A DNA stretch of 64,000 nucleotides from Populus alba (Eukaryota; Streptophyta; Magnoliopsida; Malpighiales; Salicaceae). The notes beneath the pieces were generated by a model. The model was given only the letters and a program-made list of their open reading frames with translations. It was not told the origin of the DNA and did no database searches. Position numbers and translations under genes: made by a program. The stretch is from assembly GCF_005239225.2 (NCBI RefSeq), contig NC_133294.1:3534001-3598000 (forward strand), given 5' to 3'. This document shows, in pieces, positions 12,201 to 24,768 of this stretch; within the stretch, counting starts at the first letter, position 1; every line of letters begins with the position of its first letter.

Positions 12201-15200
12201 ACATGTAGCAGAAGCATACATGCTTAAGAGGGATCACCAGAAATTCAAAGCCAACTGAATTTCGGCAACCGGGGCATCAAAGTCGTCATGCCGTGAAACT
12301 CACCGAGTCAAAGCGTTTCGCCATATGCGGAAGAAGTATGATGTAGAACAAGTAGCAGATGCATACATGCTCAAGACGGATCACCTGAAATTCAAAGGCA
12401 ACTGAATTTCGGCAACCGGGGCATCAAAGTCGGAATGCCGCGAAACTAACCGAGTCAAAGCGTTTCGCCGTTTGCGGAAGAAGTCTCATGTAGAACTAGT
12501 AGCAGAAGCTTACATGCTCAAGAGGGATCACCAGAAATTCAAAGCCAACTGAATTTCGGCAACCGGCGCATCGAAGTCGTAATGCCGTGAAACTCACCGA
12601 GGCAAAGCTTTTCGCCGTTTGCGGAAGAAGTCTGATGTAGAACAAGTAGCAGAAGCATACATGCTCAAGAGGGATCACCCGAAATTCAAAGGCAACTGAA
12701 TTTCGGCAACCGGGGCATCAAAGTCAGAATGCCGCCAAACTCACCGAGGCAAAGTGTTGCGCCTTTTTCCGGAAGAATTCTGATGTAGAACAAGTAGCAG
12801 AAGCATACATGCTCAAGAGGGATCACCCGAAATTCAAAGGCAACTGAATTTCGGCAACCGGGGCATCGAAGTCGTAATGCCGTGAAACTCACCGAGGCAA
12901 AGCTTTTCGCCGTTTGTGGAAGAAGTCTGATGTAGAACAAGTAGCAGAAGCATACATGCTCAAGTGGGATCACCCGAAATTCAAAGGCAACTGAATTTCG
13001 GCAACCGAGGCATCAAAGTCAGAATGGCGCCAAACTCACCGAGGCAAAGCGTTGCGCCGTTTCCGGAAGAATTCTGATGTAGAACATGTAGCAGAAGCAT
13101 ACATGCTTAAGAGGGATCTACCGTAATTGAAAGGCAACTGAATTTCGGCAACCGGGGCATCGAAGTCCGAATGCCGCGAAACTCACCGAGGCAAAGCGTT
13201 TCGCCATTTGCGGAAGAAGTCTGATGTAGAACTAGTAGCAGAAGCATATATGCTCAAGACGGATCACCCGAAATTCAAAGGCAACTGAATTTCGGCAACC
13301 GGGGCATCGAAGTCGGAATGCCGCGAAACTCACCGAGGCAAAGCTTTTCGCCGTTTGCGGAAGAAGTCTGATGTAGAACAAGTAGCAGAAGCTTACATGC
13401 TCAAGAGGGATCACCCGAAATTCAAAGGCAACTGAATTTCGGAAACCGGGGCATCAAAGTCAGAATGACGCGAAACTCACCGAGGCAAGGCGTTGCGCCG
13501 TTTGCGGAAGAATTCTGACGTAGAACAAGTAGCAGAAGCATACATACTCAAGAGGGATGAACCGTAATTCAAAGGCAACTGAATTTCGGCAACCGGGGCA
13601 TCGAAGTCCGAATGCCGCGAAACTCACCGAGGCAAAGCGTTTCGCCATTTGCGGAAGAAGTCTGATGTAGAACTAGTAGCAGAAGCATATATGCTCAAGA
13701 TGGATCACCCGAAATTCAAAGGCAACTGAATTTCGGCAACCGGGGCATCGAAGTCGGAATGCCGCGAAACTTACCGAGGCAAAGCGTTTCGCCGTTTGCG
13801 GAAGAAGTCTGATGTAGAACAAGTAGCAGAAGCTTACATGCTCAAGAGGGATCACCCGAAATTCAAAGGCAACTGAATTTCGGCAACCGGGGCATCAAAG
13901 TCAGAATGACGCGAAACTCACCGAGGCAAAGCGTTGCGCCGTTTGCGGAAGAATTCTGATGTAGAACAAGTAGCAGAAGCTTACATGCTCAAGAGGGATC
14001 AACCGAAATTGAAAGGCAACTGAATTTCGGCAACCGGGGCATCGAAGTCGGAATGCCGCGAAACTCACCGAGGCAAAGCATTTCGCTGTTTGCGGAAGAA
14101 GTCTGATGTAGAACAAGTAGCAGAAGTATACATGCTCAAGAGGGATCACCCGAAATTCAAAGGCAACTGAATTTCGGCAACCGGGGCATCGAAGTCCAAA
14201 TGCCGCGAACTCATCGAGGCAAAGCGTTGCGCCTTTTCCGGAAGAATTCTGATGTAGAACATCTAGCAGAAGCATACATGCTCAAGAGGGATCACCCGAA
14301 ATTCAAAGGCAACTGAATTTCGGCAACCGGGGCATCGAAGACGGAATGCCGCGAAACTCACCGAGTCAAAGCATTTCGCTGTTTGTGGAAGAAGTCTGAT
14401 GTAGAACAAGTAGCGGAAGCATACATGCTCAAGAGGGATCTCCCCAAATTGAAAGGCAACTGAATTTCGGCAACCGGGGCATCGAAGTCCAAATGCCGCG
14501 AAACTCATCGAGGCAAAGCATTTCGCCGTTTGCGGAAGAAGTCTGCTGTAGAACAAGTAGCAGAAGCATACATGCTCAAGAGGGATCACCCGAAATTCAA
14601 AGGCAACTGAATTTCGGCAACCGGGGCATCGAAGTCCGAATGCCGCGAAACTCACCGAGGCAAAGCGTTTCGCCATTTGCGGAAGCAGTCTGATGTAGAA
14701 CTAGTAGCAGAAGCATATATGCTCAAGATGGATCACCCGAAATTCAAAGGCAACTGAATTTCGGCAACCGGGGCATCGAAGTCGGAATGCCGCGAAACTC
14801 ACCGAGGCAAAGCGTTTCGCCGTTTGCGGAAGAAGTCTGATGTAGAACAAGTAGCAGAAGCTTACATGCTCAAGAGGGATCACCCGAAATTCAAAGGCAA
14901 CTGAATTTCGGCAACCGGGGCATCGAAGTCCAAATGCCGCGAAACTCACCGAGGCAAGGCGTTGCGCCGTTTGCGGAAGAAGTCTGATGTACAACAAGTT
15001 GCAGAAGCATACATGCTAAAGAGGGATGAACCGTAATTCAAAGGCAACTGAATTTCGGCAACCGGGGCATCGAAGTCGGAATGCCGCGAAACTCACCGAG
15101 GCAAAGCGTTTCGCCGTTTGCGGAAGAAGTCTGATGTAGAACAAGTAGCAGAGCTTACATGGCTCAAGAGGGATCACCCCGAAATTCAAAGGCAACTGAA

Positions 15201-17964
15201 TTTCGGCAACCGGGGCATCAAAGTCAGAATGACGCGAAACTCACCGAGGCAAAGCGTTGCGCCGTTTGCGGAAAAATTCTGATGTAGAACAAGTAGCAGA
15301 AGCTTACATGCTCAAGAGGGATCAACCGAAATTGAAAGGCAACTGAATTTCGGCAACCGGGGCATCGAAGTCCAAATGCCGCGAAACTCTCCGAGGCAAA
15401 GCGTTTGGCCGTTTGCGGAAGAAGTCTGATGTAGAACAAGTAGCAGAAGCTTACGTGCTCAAGAGGGATCAACCGAAATTGAAAGGCAACTGAATTTCGG
15501 CAACCGGGGCATCGAAGTCGTAATGCCGTGAAACTCACCGAGGCAAAGCGTTTCGCCGTTTGCGGAAGAAGTCTGATGTAGAACAAGTAGCAGAAGCATA
15601 CATGCTCAAGAGGGATCACCCGAAATTCAAAGGCAACTGAATTTCGGCAACCGGGGCATCAAAGTCAGAATGCCGCCAACCTCACCGAGGCAAAGCGTTG
15701 CGCTGTTTCCGGAAGAATTCTGATGTAGAACAAGTAGCAGAAGCATACATGCTCAAGAGGGATCACCCGAAATTCAAAGGCAACTGAATTTCGGCAACCG
15801 GGGCATCGAAGTCGGAATGCCGCGAAACTCACCGAGTCAAAGCATTTCGCTGTTTGTGGAAGAAGTCTGATGTAGAACAAGTAGCAGAAGCATACATGCT
15901 CAAGAGGGATCTCCCCAAATTGAAAGGCAACTGAATTTCGGCAACCGTTGCATCGAAGTCCAAATGCCGCGAAACTCACCGAGGCAAGGCGTTGCGCCGT
16001 TTGCGGAAGAAGTCTGATGTACAACAAGTAGCAGAAGCATACATGCTAAAGAGGGATGAACTGTAATTCAAAGGCAACTGAATTTCGGCAACCGGGGCAT
16101 CGAAGTCGGAATGCCGCGAAACTCACCGAGGCAAAGCGTTTCGCCGTTTGCGGAAGAAGTCTGATGTAGAACAAGTAGCAGAAGCTTACATGCTCAAGAG
16201 GGATCACCCGAAATTCAAAGGCAACTGAATTTCGGCAACCGGGGCATCAAAGTCAGAATGACGCGAAACTCACCGAGGCAAGGCGTTGCGCCGTTTGCGG
16301 AAGAATTCTGATGTAGAACAAGTAGCAGAAGCTTACATGCTCAAGAGGGATCAACCGAAATTGAAAGGCAACTGAATTTCGGCAACCTGGGCATCGAAGT
16401 CGGAATGCCGCGAAACTCACCGAGGCAAAGCGTTGCGCCGTTTCCGGAAGAATTCTGATGTAGAACAAGTAGCAGAAGCATACATGCTCAAGAGGGATCA
16501 CCCGAAATTCAAAGGCAACTGAATTTCGGCAACCGGGGCCATCGAAGTCGGAATGCCGCGAAACTCACCGAGTCAAAGCGTTTCGCTGTTTGTGGAAGAA
16601 GTCTGATGTAGAACAAGTAGCAGAAGCATACATGCTCAAGAGGGATCTCCCCAAATTGAAAGGCAACTGAATTTCGGCAACCGGGGGCATCGAAGTCGGA
16701 ATGCCGCGAAACTCACCGAGGCAAAGCGTTTCGCCGTTTGCGGAAGAAGTCTGATGTAGAACAAGTAGCAGAAGCTTACATGCTCAAGAGGGATCACCCG
16801 AAATTCAAAGGCAACTGAATTTCGGCAACCGGGGTATCAAAGTCAGAATGACGCGAAACTCACCGAGGCAAGGCGTTTCGCCGTTTGCGGAAGAATTCTG
16901 ATGTAGAACAAGTAGCAGAAGCTTACATGCTCAAGAGGGATCACCCGAAATTCAAAGGCAACTGAATTTCGGCAACCGGGGCATCAAAGTCAGATGACGG
17001 CGAAACTCACCGAGGCAAGGCGTTGCGCCGTTTGCGGAAGAATTCTGATGTAGAACAAGTAGCAGAAGCATACATGCTCAAGAGGGATCAACCGTAATTC
17101 AAAGGCAACTGAATTTCGGCAACCGGGGCATCGAAGTCGGAATGCCGCGAAACTCACCAAGGCAAAGCGTTTCGCCGTTTGCGGAAGAAGTTTGATGAAG
17201 AACAAGTAGCAGAAGCATACATGCTCAAGAGGGATCACCCGAAATTCAAAGGCAACTGAATTTCGGCAACCGGGGCATCGAAGTCCAAATGCCGCGAAAC
17301 TCACCGAGGCAAAGCGTTTCGCCGTTTGCGGAAGATGTCTGATGTAGAACAAGTAGCAGAAGCTTACATGCTCAAGAGGGATCACCAGAAATTCAAAGCC
17401 ACCTCAATTTCGGCGACCGTGGCATCAAAGTCGGAATGCCGCGAAACTCACCGAGTCAAAGGGTTTCGCCGTTTGCGGAAGAAGTGTGATGTAGAAACAA
17501 GTAGAAGAAGCTTACATGCTCAAGAGGGATCACCAGAATTCAAAGCCAACTGAATTTTCGGCAACCGGGGCATCGAAGTCGTAATGCCGTGAAACTCACC
17601 GGGCAAACGTTCGCGCCGTTTGCGGAAGAAGTCTGATGTAGAACAAGTAGCAGAAGCATACATGCTCAAGTGGGATCACCCGAAATTCAAAGGCAACTGA
17701 ATTTCGGCAACCGAGGCATCAAAGTCAGAATGGCGCCAAACTCACCGAGGCAAAGCGTTGCGCCGTTCGCGGAAGAAGTCTGATGTAGAACAAGTTGCAG
17801 AAGCAATACATGCTCAAGAGGGAATACTGTAAATTGAAAGGCAACTGAATTTCGGCAACCGGGGCATCTGAAGTCGTATGCCGAGAACTCACCGAGTAAA
17901 AGTTTCGTCGAAGAAGTGTGATGTATAACAAGTAGCACAAGCATACATGCTCAAAGAGGGATCA
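9295..17964. repeat. 147-bp satellite DNA array, about 59 units
   Basis: Head-to-tail units of 147 bp, measured from successive copies of the ATGTAGAAC landmark (9311, 9459, 9606, 9753, 9900 and so on). The unit is GC-rich compared with the flanks and carries about 12 CpG per 147 bp. Variants include an EcoRI-site subgroup (GGAAGAATTC instead of GGAAGAAGTC), a GGATCTCCCC subgroup and an ACTAGTAGC subgroup. One unit near 10519 lacks 58 bp. Small indels accumulate after about 17400, next to the assembly gap. Because 147 is a multiple of three, all frames stay in register and give long spurious open frames on both strands. Centromeric or heterochromatic function is possible but not shown by the sequence. 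Confidence 0.97.
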
Positions 17965-18464
17965 NNNNNNNNNNNNNNNNNNNNNNNNNNNNNNNNNNNN
18001 NNNNNNNNNNNNNNNNNNNNNNNNNNNNNNNNNNNNNNNNNNNNNNNNNNNNNNNNNNNNNNNNNNNNNNNNNNNNNNNNNNNNNNNNNNNNNNNNNNNN
18101 NNNNNNNNNNNNNNNNNNNNNNNNNNNNNNNNNNNNNNNNNNNNNNNNNNNNNNNNNNNNNNNNNNNNNNNNNNNNNNNNNNNNNNNNNNNNNNNNNNNN
18201 NNNNNNNNNNNNNNNNNNNNNNNNNNNNNNNNNNNNNNNNNNNNNNNNNNNNNNNNNNNNNNNNNNNNNNNNNNNNNNNNNNNNNNNNNNNNNNNNNNNN
18301 NNNNNNNNNNNNNNNNNNNNNNNNNNNNNNNNNNNNNNNNNNNNNNNNNNNNNNNNNNNNNNNNNNNNNNNNNNNNNNNNNNNNNNNNNNNNNNNNNNNN
18401 NNNNNNNNNNNNNNNNNNNNNNNNNNNNNNNNNNNNNNNNNNNNNNNNNNNNNNNNNNNNNNNN
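17965..18464. other. Assembly gap (500 N)
   Basis: Exactly 500 N, a conventional placeholder for a gap of unknown size. It terminates the satellite array, so the true array length is unknown. Open frames called through the gap are artefacts. Confidence 0.99.
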
Positions 18465-20627
18465 AATGGATCTTGCATAAGAATGGAAAGGCTGGGCTAT
18501 AGTTCTTGATGAAAAGCTGACTGAGAGGGTATGTTTGACTCAAAATCTGTAGTAGATCCTCAGAATTAAAACCTGATTTCTTGTGCTACGATTAGGACCA
18601 AGATCAAGCTCTAATGTTGCATGAGAGTCAGTTGTTCCAACGTCTTTTAATGCCCTGAATATCTGCAGAATTTAGCACAAAACGGCGTCGTTTCCTTCAA
18701 ATATTCATCATATGTTCTTCCCTCTTTCTATCAAAACGCATTGTTTCACTTTCACTTAATGTCAAACAGCGTCGTTTTCATCCTTAATTATAATTAGGTT
18801 TTTCTAATTAAAATCAAATTAAACTTCTTATTTGTCCCTGCGTTTTAGCGTCATTTGTACTTCAGTCCGTGGCCTTTGGATTTTCCTAATTCAGGTCAAT
18901 TTCACCCTTGACCAAATTACAATATGTCCTCTGATTTCTCCCTCTCTTTCATTTCTGTTTTGGTTCTTCCATTCTTCATTTTTAAATCAAATTAACTCTC
19001 AATTTCAATTTTATTCTTCGATTAGACCCATAATTGATCTTCTAATTTGGCAATTCATTTCAAACTCATCCTTGAATTTCATTTTCATTTAATCTTAGCC
19101 ACATTAAATCAAAATTAAGCCCTTTTATCAATTTCTTATTCAATTAAGCCCTCAATTATAGCCCAAAAAATTCTCAAACTTAATTTTAGCTATGATACTC
19201 AATTATTGGTCCAATTTCAATCTCAGTTATGTATTTTTATTATTTTTTTAATATACAAAAATTAAATAAAAAAAAAGGAAAAATAATGACATGATTAAAT
19301 TAGTTAAATTTACTGAAAAGATATATTTTTTGAATTTTTTTAATTAATTAAAATATAAAGGATCAAAATTAGATTATAACAAAAATAATTAAACTCTACT
19401 CTCTCTTGTAGAAACATTAAAAAAAAAAAAATCAAGAAGACTCATGCAATCCCTGTACAAAACACCCCCAGCACGTACTTTTAATGTATTTTTTAGGTTT
19501 TCAAGAATTATACACAAATTTTTCATGCATATAATTATATTTTTCTCTTTATGTTCATTAGTTTCTTCTCTTACATTTACTGAATTAATCATCGGAATAT
19601 CCCCTGTCCTCCCAGGAGACTGATGTTTCAAGAACAACCCGAGCTAGAGAAGTTTTTTCTAAGACTTCATCGATAAGATAACAAAAAAAATATATAATAT
19701 TCTGGTTTATTAGAAATATCTGCCGTGTTCAAGTATATAGTTCCTTGACTGAAATTTTAACGCTTTTGATCTCATGTTTCACTGCGGGGGAATTACCCTT
19801 CAGCCTAGTAGCTGGTTGGTGATCACTTCCATTGCACTCTATATATACTCCAAGCAGAAGTAAATGATGTCCCCATGGCTAGTTGGAAATAGATTTCAAG
19901 GACAATATTTTGTCATGAAGGTGAAACACAATTGATTTTCTATGCTTCTCTTTAAAGTAGCTAGGATTATTCCAAAAGGAAAAGGCAAAGCAACGAATAA
20001 TTTACTTTTCTTCTTTTTTGCTTGTTCATTGTAGAAGCAAGAATGTGAATCTTGATTTCAAGCTTCAATATTATGGTTTAACAAATGCAATACAATTTTT
20101 ATACAGAACTAAGAAAAAAAATCTGACCAAAATCTGATCTTTTATATACTTATTTTTATAATGATCAATTAAGCAAGTTCCTAAGCTATAAAAAAACAGA
20201 GTAATTAATAATATATGCTTCTAAAAACGGATTAATTCAGCTATTAATGTTGAAGAAAATATCCTTCAAAAGAGAAGCTCATTAGCAAGAATTCACCAGA
20301 AAAGAATAGTGTATTTTAAGAGATCAATACAAAGTATTATTTAATTTTTTGGAATTAAAGAAATAAAAAGGTAAGATGGGTGGAAAACTATATGGCTAGT
20401 TAGTGATCATAACTCTCCAATAAATTAAGGAAAAGTTCAAGATTCTAACTCTACCACAAGTAAAGATGATGGATAATCCAGATGCAGTCATGAAATCAAT
20501 AGCTTCTGTATACAGTTTTGGAAAAGGGGAGGATATTATACTTTGCTCTCCATTCGTCTGCAGGTACTCCAATAGGGAATATCTACGTAATATTCAAGAT
20601 AGCAGAATTCTGATATAAAGGAGAAGG
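18465..20627. other. Intergenic, AT-rich, no gene seen
   Basis: The sequence after the gap is not satellite. A near-palindromic AACGGCGTCGTTT motif is at about 18683-18695, with a related copy near 18766-18778. Several CAATTAAGCCCTCAATT-like stretches (about 18900-19160) look like dispersed repeat remnants. The open frames here have no recognisable similarity. Confidence 0.45.
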
Positions 20628-20711
20628 TTGTTGTTGAGGATTGGAATAGCAAATTTTCTTCGTTTTTTATTTTTTTTGGTTTCAAGGAAAAAATTAACCA
20701 CTCTCTTCTTC

Positions 20712-23227
20712 ATGCAGCCTTTTATGTCTTCCCGTACTACTGAAATCGATCCTAAACAGAAAATAAACGGAGACTTGTACTGTGCTCTCATGAAAGGAAA
20801 CACGAAGAGCGTTGCAGATCTCTGCCTAAAGCTTCAGGATCATGCATTGCACGTAATAACAGTAACCGACGATACAGTACTTCACATGGCTACATATGCC
20901 AAAGAAGCATCCTTGGTAGAACAATTACTAGATGAGTTGCCTGATCATCATCTCGACAAGTTGACTCGCCAAAATGGTGTAGGAAACACAATCCTCCATG
21001 AGACTGCCACAAGCAACCATACTGTAGCTATTGCACGTAAACTTCTGCAGAAAGCCCCTGGATTGTTAGGCATGCGCAACCACAATGGGGAGACGGCTCT
21101 CTTTCGCGCGGCCCGGTATGGAAAAACTGATATGTTCGACTTTCTAGCTACTAGAGTCTCTGGATATGATGAATCTGGTTTGCAATTCTATGTACAGAGA
21201 AGTGATAAAACCACTATCCTTCACATGGCCATTCTTTCTCTGCATTTTGGTAAGCATTGTCAATTATAAATTCATTTCTTCCCCCCATCTGCAAGTCAAT
21301 TTTGTTTCAACATATGAAGTTGATATTCAGATGCTGAATCGTTTTACTTACGTTGGACTATAGATTTGGCTTACCAAATTGCATCGAAGTACGAACATTT
21401 AATTGGTCAAAGAGATGGTGATGGTATGACTGGTCTTCAGATTTTATCATGCAACCCATCAGTTTTTAAACAAGAGCCTGAAGATGGATTCATTAAGTTA
21501 GGTATCGAAGTATGATTATTGCACTTCTCATCTATAAATTCTTGGATTTTGTATTATAGTTTCCATTCTTTTTCTGTCAATCCTCTTAACAATCATGTAA
21601 CTTGCCTTGTCTCTGCATAATAAACTCATCCTCACATGACAGAATTTATATGCAACAAACAATTTCCAATTAACTCATTTCCTTGAAAGCTAAATCTTGT
21701 GGAAGTTCAGCATGGAGGAAAAAGGTTCAAAAGCAAAAACAACTGCATAGATCAGCTGTGGAGCTTGCCAAGTTTTTAGTCAGAAAAGATACCTCCTGGG
21801 AGTGTATTTCTTCTGGCATCGACGTGATGAAGCCTAAAATTCACAAGTATGGAGAAAAGGGAGGCCAAGAACGGCAAGAAGTACATTTGTATAATACAAT
21901 TCCAGACCAAATGGAGAGTCGTGCAGAAACTCCTTTGATTTTGGCTACAAAGTCAGGCTGTGTGGAGATTGTTGAGGAAATACTCAAAGCATATCCCCAG
22001 GCAGTCGAACACATTGATGATGAAGGGAGAAATGTACTGCATGTAGCAATCAAATACCGCCAACTGAAGATTTTTAAGCTTGTGACACGAATGGAAGTGC
22101 CTATGAAGAGGCTGGGAAGGAAGATTGATAATGATGGGAATTCCATTCTACACAACGTCGGAAAGAAATCGAAGGATGTTGTGTCTGATGAGAAGATGGA
22201 AGGTCCTGCATTCCTATTACAGGAAGAGTTACTCTGGTTTGAGGTACACTTTTTAGACTTTTCACTTTTACCTTCCAGCTATGCATACCTATCATTCACA
22301 TAATTCACAGGCAAGCACAATATTTTTTGACTGTCATACTAATCTTGAATCCTGAAGCAGTTTGACTAGACGTGGGGCAATATTATTACATTCCATTTAC
22401 ACACTTTATAGCGATATGGTAGATGAGTTTACATAACAATCCATCTTAAGAAAATAATTTATGACTGTTTTATAAGAAGAAAGATCTAAAAAAATTAATG
22501 GTCTAATGGTATATATTTTTTCTTTTAAAAGTTTTTTGAAAGACATGTTCTCTTTGTTATCCATGTGAGAACGCAGCGCGTCGAAAAAGTCACTCCATCC
22601 CATTTCCAGGGTCATCGGAACAATAAGATGCTCACTGCAGAAGGGTTTTTCTTTACTGCAAACTCTGAACTCCGCAATTTAGCCAAAGAATGGATAAAGA
22701 CAACAGCAGAAGGATGTTCTGTGGTAGCAGTTCTCATTGCCACCGTTGCCTTTGCTGCAGCCTACACGGTTCCAGGAGGTCCGAATCAGAGCACTGGTGT
22801 TCCTGTCCTCCTCAACAAACCATTCTTTGTGGTTTTCACTGTGGCAGATGTACTCTCCCTTACCTTTGCTTTGACAGCAGTCGTTACCTTCCTCTCTATC
22901 CTATCATCGCCGTTTCGATTTAAAGATTTCAAGCATATACTTCCTAATAAGTTGATGATAGGCTTCACATTTCTGTTCTTTTCCGTGGCTATGATGATGG
23001 TAGCATTTGGAGCAACAATCCTTCTGATGATATACAGTAAGGAAAGGTGGGAAAAAATTACTCTATATGCAGTCTCCTTTATCCCAGTTAGCATCTCTGC
23101 ACTAGTTTATTTCCCTCTTTATTCATCACTATCAAAAACCTACAATTACTTGCTCAAGAAGATTCCCCTCATTAAACATATTCTAGCTATACCTTGGAAG
23201 ATCTCCAAATCTTTGAAATGTTGTTGA
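20712..23227 (+). CDS. Ankyrin-repeat PGG-domain membrane protein (ACD6/ITN1-like)
   Basis: Four exons inferred from GT-AG sites and phase: 20712-21249, 21364-21501, 21690-22243 and 22577-23227. Exons 1 and 3 encode ankyrin repeats (TVLHMA, GNTILHE, GETALFRAARYGK, ETPLILATKSG, GRNVLHVAI). Exon 4 encodes the PGG domain: AEGCSVVAVLIATVAFAAAY, then TVPGG, then three further hydrophobic segments, giving four membrane helices near the C-terminus. The family acts at membranes in defence and stress signalling (established for ACD6 and ITN1; the role here is inferred). It is the head-to-head paralogue of the gene at 1-1764, with exon 2 exactly the same length (138 nt) but no stop. The start is uncertain: the frame is open back to 20628, ATGs occur at 20712 and 20724, and an AG acceptor-like CAG overlaps 20715-20717, so an upstream exon is possible. 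The exon 3 acceptor at 21689 was chosen because the frame has a stop (TAA) at 21671. Confidence 0.85.
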
Positions 23228-24768
23228 GTCGAAACCACTGATACCCACATTCCATGAAATATCCCACATGCAATTATCCTACACTAAATCCTTTCCATTT
23301 TCTGAAATGTGATGCCTGGTTACGTACGTGTTAGCACAAGTATTCGTTTCTGCCTGTAAACAGCTACCCATGGATGATTACAAGTATGATGTTTATCAGA
23401 ATTACATGATTAGTTATTGGTTTGTGAATTTTAAGGATTCAAAAATTATAATATTCTGATGCGTGCTAGTCACCGAGTGTTAGCACATTCTTTACTTTCA
23501 AGTGTTTGGGACTGGATTATTTTTAGCAGCAGAACAGTGTGTGCGGGGGTTTACGCGTATGGCAGGGGAGTGTAGGAAAGTAGACAAGTTGATTGTGTTA
23601 TTTGCCCTAATGCATCATAAAGGCAAATTAGCTGTTTCTAGTACTTTACCCATCACACACATCATAAACTTCATAATCCAAAGGACAAGAAAAGCCAGCA
23701 ATTCTTGTAACATGGGCGTTTATTTAACTACTGAGTTCTTGATACCGGTCCCCTCTTCTTCCATTCAAGATCAGTGACAGCACATTTTGCTTGAAACCTG
23801 GTAAGTTCAATATTATGCAAAATGATGAATCTAGCTAGTTATCTAAACTTGGCTAGCAATTCTAAACCCTAAACATCTAAAACTTTGGTGCATTGAAACT
23901 TCAAGAATCATAATTTCCAAGTGAAAGGTTTGTTTACAAGTTCTATATATTCTATAAAGTAATGACAGTTCAAGCATCAACTCCATGAGTACTGGGAACT
24001 GCAGAAACCACCTAGCACTGAATAATTGAACCTCCAATATAGAAATTAAATTTTGTAAAGTGAATCAAGATCATGAATAACTTTTTAACTATTCTGATTG
24101 AGGTTTGTATAGTATTGTTTGAGGTAGCATTACAACATACTTGGTAGGACTGAACCTTCCGAGCTGGTAACCATCCACCAAGAATGCTGACTAGCAACGC
24201 TAACATCTAAAAAATTTATCAATATTGTCCATAATTGGAATTTACAGCATAAAAACAAATTGGTGCAGATTAACATCATGGAAAACTTCAAGTATAATTC
24301 GATGATCATACTCTTCAAAGTTCGTTGACATGTAATAACTCAACAGAGTTTTGGGTTGGTGTCTCCTGCCTAGTAGGAATCACTTCTGGTGTGCTTGCTG
24401 CATTTTCAAGGGTTATGCCGAAGGCTGGGAATCAGTCGTGAATTTGAAGATGTTAAGATGTGTGGCATGAATTAAAAATCCTTGCTATTTAAGAACTTTG
24501 CATTAAACAATGGAAACTTTATAGGGATAGGATTGTTTTGTCTAGGAATGGCATTCTAATAGAATTAAGAATATAAACCAATCATCCATCGGGACTAAAA
24601 TTTTATTCTCATTTTTTCAATCCTTTTAAAATCTACTTAAAAGTCAACGCCTGACAAGTTCTAGATCATAAATCAAGTGAGTTGATTAAGTCTGTTCATA
24701 AGAACTTCGTCTAAAAAAAATATTCAACAAGATTTTAAAAATTTTCACAAAAAAGTTATATTCTTATT
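23228..24768. other. Intergenic downstream of the ankyrin gene, no gene seen
   Basis: 3' flank of the ankyrin-PGG gene. The short open frames (for example 23502-23777) show no recognisable domain, and no RNA gene was recognised. Confidence 0.45.

Noticed and set aside
9467..17385. Many minus-strand open frames of 60-140 codons with a repeated Cys-rich 49-residue motif (CFCYLFYIRLLPQ)
   Set aside because: They are a by-product of a satellite unit whose length is a multiple of three. Frames are broken by frequent stops, the opposite strand is equally open (MPRNSPRQSV...), and variant sites show no codon-position bias by eye.
9295..17964. CRISPR-like array
   Set aside because: Units are contiguous 147-bp satellite copies without unique spacers, in plant nuclear DNA.
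17947..18543. Open frames of about 180 codons on both strands
   Set aside because: They run through the 500-N gap and consist mostly of unknown residues.
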